DNA of 64,000 nucleotides from Tenrec ecaudatus (Eukaryota; Chordata; Mammalia; Afrosoricida; Tenrecidae): NCBI RefSeq assembly GCF_050624435.1, contig NC_134535.1, positions 124,669,731 to 124,733,730 of the forward strand, read 5' to 3'. Shown piece by piece: positions 59,725 to 64,000 of this stretch (position 1 is its first letter; each line of letters starts with the position of its first letter). The notes under the pieces were generated by a model. It saw only the letters and a program-made list of their open reading frames with translations, ran no database searches and was not told where the DNA came from. The position numbers and the translations under genes were made by a program.

Positions 59725-59885
59725 CCATTTGCTAGCTTGTCACTTTTCAACAGCACATTGCCAGACTTTTTGTTCAAGATGACTCTGAGTAGATCAGAGC
59801 TACCAGTCTTTTGGTTGGTAGTTGAGTGCTTAACTGTTTGCACCAACCAAGGACTCCTGCATATGTAACAGAGCCCCAATAAAAG
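59725..59885 (-). repeat. AfroSINE
   Basis: Minus strand GGAGTCCTTGGTTGGTGCAA, GTTAAGCACTCAACTACC and a body with AGTCTGGCAATGTGC, a well-preserved AfroSINE subfamily form. Confidence 0.8.
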
Positions 59886-59889
59886 CTCT

Positions 59890-60980
59890 GACATGGAGAC
59901 CTAGGTGAGCTTCCTTGGTTGACAAAACTCTCCATGTGTATCTTCAATGTGTCTACCCATCGTGACCATGAAGGTTAACAGTTTATATTCCATGAAGAAC
60001 AATGAAATCTTAGAATTTGAGCTTTCTAGACTAGACTAGCCTGTATGTTTCTCTTCCTTCAGCTAATTATAATTTTAATCTTACCCCTGTATAGTACTCT
60101 TTCAGTGAGGTCTATGAATCCTTATCAATATCAAATTACCCATTAAGTAAGGTAAGCATGGAGTTACTTGTTTTTACTAGCCTATAGTGAACAATTTCAC
60201 ATTTTTCCAGCACCTCAAAGGTTCTGTTTCTAGAGGTGATTGACATTTATCTCTCCCCCAACTCCAAAACATTTTGCTACAGAATCAGCATGTCTTTTCA
60301 AATGTATAATCTCTGAGACAGAGGAATCACTAACAAGGAAGGCATGGGCTCACTTGTGCTTATTAATCCTTAATGAATAGTTTCACTTGTTCAAAGATGT
60401 GGTACAACCCATGTGAAATTGTTCGCTACAAATTACTAAGTAAGTGCAAGTAAGGCCATGCTTGCCCTGCTTATTGGGTAATTCAATCTTACTGCCACCC
60501 TGGTGATCCCACTCACAGAGCCCCTGTAGGACAGGACGGAATTGCCACAGTGGGTTTGCAAGAGTGTAAATTGTTACAGATAAATAAAGAGGGAATCCAA
60601 TACCAGTCCTTTTCTGATCTAAAGGCGGTTTCCTGAGCTCTGTGAATAAGCAGTTGTTTTCAGAAGTGAAGAGGTCCTGTGGAGTTTAGTATGCAGTTCA
60701 GCTAATTACAGGTAAGTGTGAAATAAATTATTTTGCTCATGAAATGAGAAAAACTCTAAGCTTGGGTCCATATTTCTCTCCTGAAGAGCAGTCAGGCCAC
60801 TGAGGCACTGGCCAGGTGGTGCTAGCCTCTCTTTGCTCCTTTTTGCATGAGGCTGTTGTTGATCCTGGACATGACTGCCCTAGTCATCTTGGTCTCCTTC
60901 TAAGCCATATTTCACCACTCCGTTTTTATTCTGATCTGAAGTCTCTATATATTTATTACTCGGTCAGTTCAGGACTGTGT
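59890..60980. other. Intron of copy B without recognised feature
   Basis: No exon-like splice pair or transposon except a possible SINE scrap near 60490-60560 (ACAGAGCCCCTGTAGGACAG). Confidence 0.4.
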
Positions 60981-60984
60981 AGGG

Positions 60985-61150
60985 AGGAAGGAGTCCTGGT
61001 GGCCCTGTGGGTTAGGTGTTAGGCTGCTAAACACACAGTTGGCAATTCAAACCCAACAGCCAGTCCATGTGAGACAGATGAGGCTGTCTACACCAGAAAA
61101 CACTTGAAGTCTCAGAGTTTTCTAGATAGCAATGGGGTTGACTTGTGCCT
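60985..61150 (+). repeat. AfroSINE
   Basis: Begins GGAGTCCTGGTGGCCCTGTG, with the GGTTAGGTGTTAGGCTGCTA A-box region and AATTCAAACCCAACAGCC B-box region; one of the clearest copies in the window. Confidence 0.88.
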
Positions 61151-62661
61151 AGGGAAAGGAATGCTATTTCTTGTTAAGGCGGGTGATGAGGATAATGTGT
61201 GAAGAATGGTTCAGAATGATTCTCCAGAAAACTAAATGATGCCTGACTACCACTACTGACCACTCTAATTAGGGACTTAATAAAATGTCCCAGAAAGAAT
61301 GAGAGGAAAATGTAGAACAAAACTCAAAATCTAAAAACACCAGACCTTCTGAATTGATAAAGAGGAGAGGAACCCTCAAGACTATATTGACCTCAGACAT
61401 CCTTTGAACTTGGAATTAAAGGCACTCATAGAAGTCACCTTTCAGACAAATTGACTCTTAAAATAAACAATATCACTTTCTCTTATTTTCTGTGTGAGTA
61501 ATGTGTGCCTTTAACCATCAATTATATGAGACCAGCAGGCAGCATTTAGGAGCCCTGGAGGAGGAAGGAACCCTGATCTGGTGAGGAGCTCCGGTGGGGT
61601 AGTGGGTAGGTATTGAGCTGCTGCTAATCACAAGTCCAGCAGTTTGAAACCACCAGCCACTCCATGGGGAAGAGACAGGGCTTTCAACTTCTCTGAAGAT
61701 TTACAGGACTCCAAAGCTCACATGGGCAGTTCTGCCCTGTCCTACAAGGCCTCCAAGAATCAGAATTCACTCCATGGTTTGGGATTTGGTTGTGTAGTAA
61801 TTATACATTGGTCAGCTAATTGCAAAGTCAGCAGTTCAAATAAACAAAGCACTCACTCAATGGGAGAAGAAAGATGGGCTTTCTACCGCTTAAAGGGTTC
61901 CAGTTTCAGAAACCCACTGGGCAGTTGTGCCCCAATCCATGAGCCAGAATCCACTTGATGGGAGTCAACATCTACCCAAAAGCAAAGATTCTATAGACAA
62001 AAGGGGCAAGGAATATAGAACAATGAAAACGGAACAAACAAAATGGAAACAAATGATGACAAATCGTGAAAATTGAATACAAAAGCACAGAATAATTTGG
62101 GGGAAAATGTTAAATAGAAACCCCATTAGCGCTGTGTAAACTTTAACCTAAACCACCACCACAACACTACAACAAAAAAGAATGATTCGCCGTAAACAAC
62201 AAAAGTGATTCTCAGCATTTAGGCCTGAAAATTTGTTGGCTGAAGAAAAGGGTCTAGGCTAGAGAGAGACCATGAAGCATCAAATCTAGAGGCTCATTTA
62301 ATACTTTAATTTTGAGATATCTGTGGTGCTATGAGATAATAATTGGGCTGCTAGTCAAAATGTCAGTGGTTTAAACCTTCCAGCCCCCTACAGGGAAAAA
62401 ACGAAACTTTCTTCCTCTGTACAGATTTTTAGTCTCTCAAACCCAAAGGAATAGTTCTATTCTGGCCTATATAGAGTTGCTACAAGTTGAAGTCGATTCC
62501 CTGGCTGTTGACTTCAAGACATTCAACTACACAGTTTAATAGAGCCATGGAATAAACCAGCTTGGAGCTCAGAAGATGTTGCAGTTCTGAAGATACAAAC
62601 TTTCAGACTGAGAATTGGATTATTAGGAAAAGAAATCTTGTTGCTCATTTCAAAGGGGTAC

Positions 62662-62761
62662 CTTTCAGTCCCTTTCTCTCATTGAGGCAGGTCAAATGTT
62701 CATACTCTGGGTGATCAGTTGGCCTCTGGACACTTTGGTTACTCCAGAGAATTATGAGTCA
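62662..62761 (-). pseudogene. Copy B exon 3 (neck) with frameshift
   Basis: Same acceptor (CTCTTTTCCAG) and donor position (AAAG|GTACCC) as copy A but 100 nt instead of 99. An extra G in CTCTGGAGTAACC, versus CTCTGAGTAACC in copy A, places TAA directly after. Past the insertion the sequence still aligns codon for codon with the copy A neck, so the lesion is a single base. Confidence 0.85.
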
Positions 62762-63216
62762 CTGGAAAAGAGGAAGAAGGATTCGTTCTCCTCTTTTTTA
62801 GTGTATCTAGGCAAGGCTATGGTGCCTTGCAAAGTTTTACTTCTGTCTTTCTCTCCCTCCCACTTTACCCAAACTAGTTTGACCACAACCGTACCTCATG
62901 GTTCTTTCTGTGAAAGTTCTATAAAAAGTATTTTGTTAATCCTGTTTTCTTAAAGTTTTCCCTATATTTGCAAATATGTTTTGGCCTCCTTCAACTAGGA
63001 TGCAAATATTAACCACAGGGAAGGAAATCCAATGTATTCTCACTGTGCACCCACTGAGCGTCATGTCCTGCACAAAATTGCAAAAGCCTCTCCTTAAATC
63101 TTTTTTTGTAAGGTTTGAAATTCTTTTTTTTTTTTTTGGCTTTTCAGATTTTTTACTGTATAGAAGGTCTAGCTTTTGTACAATCAACTATTTTGCCTTA
63201 ATTACTTGGGGTTTTT

Positions 63217-63352
63217 TTAGTCATTTTATTGGGACTCATACAACTCATCACAATCCATACATATGTCAATTGTGTAAAGTACATCTGTACATTCATTGCC
63301 CTCATCATTCTCAAAACATTTGCTCTCCACTTGAGTCCCTGGCATCAGGTCC
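63217..63352 (-). mobile_element. Short L1 3' end fragment
   Basis: TAGTCATTTTATTGGGACTC to GCATCAGGTCCTGAGATTC. Interrupts sequence that is continuous at 13195-13205 in copy A (TTGAAATTCTTATTTATTTC), so it is younger than the duplication. Confidence 0.8.
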
Positions 63353-63959
63353 TGAGATTCTTATTTATTTCAGGACTTTTCAGAACCTTTATTTTGAATC
63401 GTCAAGAGCTAGCATGTAAAAAAACAAGCTAATTTTCTCAGATATCCTAGTGTATATATTTTGAAAAGGGCACTGTCCTTATTAACATCAAAATGGGTAG
63501 GTTTATCAATCAGGGTCCCACAAGAAGGCAACTTCACATCAACAACTTTTACGGAAAGTGTAGTAAACTACTTACAAAGGTATGGGCACTATTCAGGGAA
63601 ATCAGCAAAGATCCTAAAAGATCTTTAATCCTAAAAGATCACAAGTATTTTGATTTTTCTGATGTTTCCTGACTTCTGATAACTGTAAATGAATATATGA
63701 GGTTAAATTAAAGAGAAGTCAAACATACTACTTAGAGAGAAGTCCTGGGGCACACTGTCAGCTAAATGTTGGACTGCTAACTACAAGTCCTGAAGTTCAA
63801 ATCCACTGACTGCCTCTTGGGAAAAAGAAGAGGCTATCTGCTCCCTTAAAGATTTACACAGCCTCAGGAAATTGTGTAAGGTCTCTATGAGTCAGAATTA
63901 ACAAATTGGCTGTGGGTTTGGTGGAGATCAACTTGGAATATCTTTCGTTAAAAATGTTT

Positions 63960-64000
63960 TTTACTGGCATTCCATGATGCTCACCTTCCCAGCACGATCT
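63960..64000 (+). mobile_element. Start of an L1 fragment cut by the window edge
   Basis: TGGCATTCCATGATGCTCAC matches L1 3' UTR sequence at 49769-49795. Confidence 0.6.

Larger units (their letters stand above)
52089..62761 (-). pseudogene. Second CLEC4C-like lectin gene, decayed or neck-less (copy B, exons 3-6 in window)
   Basis: Exons 3 to 6 lie at 62761-62662, 55731-55580, 54706-54591 and 52209-52089; exons 1-2 are expected beyond 64000. Exon order, spacing and flanking repeats mirror copy A, so this is a tandem segmental duplicate about 50 kb away. Exon 3 has a 1-bp insertion that gives a stop after six codons. Exon 5 has Trp to Cys in the WQW core. Exon 6 has a 21-bp in-frame deletion removing the cysteine of ERC. 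Exons 4, 5 and 6 are otherwise open with intact splice borders. Because exon 3 is phase-symmetric, skipping it would restore a continuous frame, so a receptor without a neck cannot be excluded; pseudogene is the simpler reading. Confidence 0.8.
61350..63940. repeat. Segmental duplication, copy B, right part
   Basis: Counterpart of 11350-13960, including exon 3 and four shared AfroSINEs (61550-61795, 61797-61965, 62320-62515, 63740-63925). A minus L1 tail at 63217-63352 is specific to copy B. Confidence 0.85.

Overview
This is a stretch of mammalian nuclear DNA, not microbial. It carries spliced immune-receptor exons, LINE-1 3' tails, tRNA-derived SINEs of the afrotherian AfroSINE type, an afrotherian-type RTE LINE fragment and a hAT element that reads as a SPIN MITE. 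AfroSINE plus SPIN in one window points to a tenrec, most likely Echinops telfairi or a close relative. That identification is inferred from repeat content recalled from family knowledge and has not been checked by alignment.

Host genes. The window lies in the myeloid C-type lectin (CLEC4/CLEC6A, 'APLEC') cluster. An apparently intact six-exon, 212-residue type II lectin receptor gene (CLEC4C/CLEC6A-like) runs on the minus strand from 15734 to 1205, with all splice sites and phases consistent. A second copy of the same unit lies about 50 kb away (last four exons at 62761-52089; exons 1-2 would be beyond the right edge). It looks decayed: a 1-bp insertion in exon 3 creates an immediate stop, exon 6 has lost seven codons including a conserved cysteine, and an L1 fragment sits on its stop codon. 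A faint third copy of intron 4 may survive around 37.2-37.46 and 40.34-40.58 kb.

Layout. 1-16 kb: copy A, with L1 3' fragments, AfroSINEs and a degenerate mitochondrial insertion (ND4 3' end through ND5 and CYTB to the D-loop, 8.28-11.29 kb). 16.5-35.4 kb: a pile of minus-strand L1 elements, nested in each other. 35.4-36.9 kb: an LTR and an unrecognised ORF. 37.46-40.33 kb: an internally deleted plus-strand L1. 40.58-41.33 kb: an RTE fragment. 41.4-50.7 kb: a near full-length plus-strand L1, itself interrupted by a 1268-bp retroviral LTR and by a U2 snRNA retrocopy. 50.8-64 kb: copy B, with a SPIN element and a second mitochondrial fragment (ND4 5' end to ND3).

The most notable item is the LTR at 45460-46727. 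It is bounded by TG...CA and a perfect 6-bp target duplication, and its U3 carries a type II membrane ORF whose C-terminal part resembles the superantigen (Sag) that mouse mammary tumour virus encodes in its LTR. The copy here is broken by one frameshift and one nonsense codon. No prokaryotic features, CRISPR arrays or operons are present.
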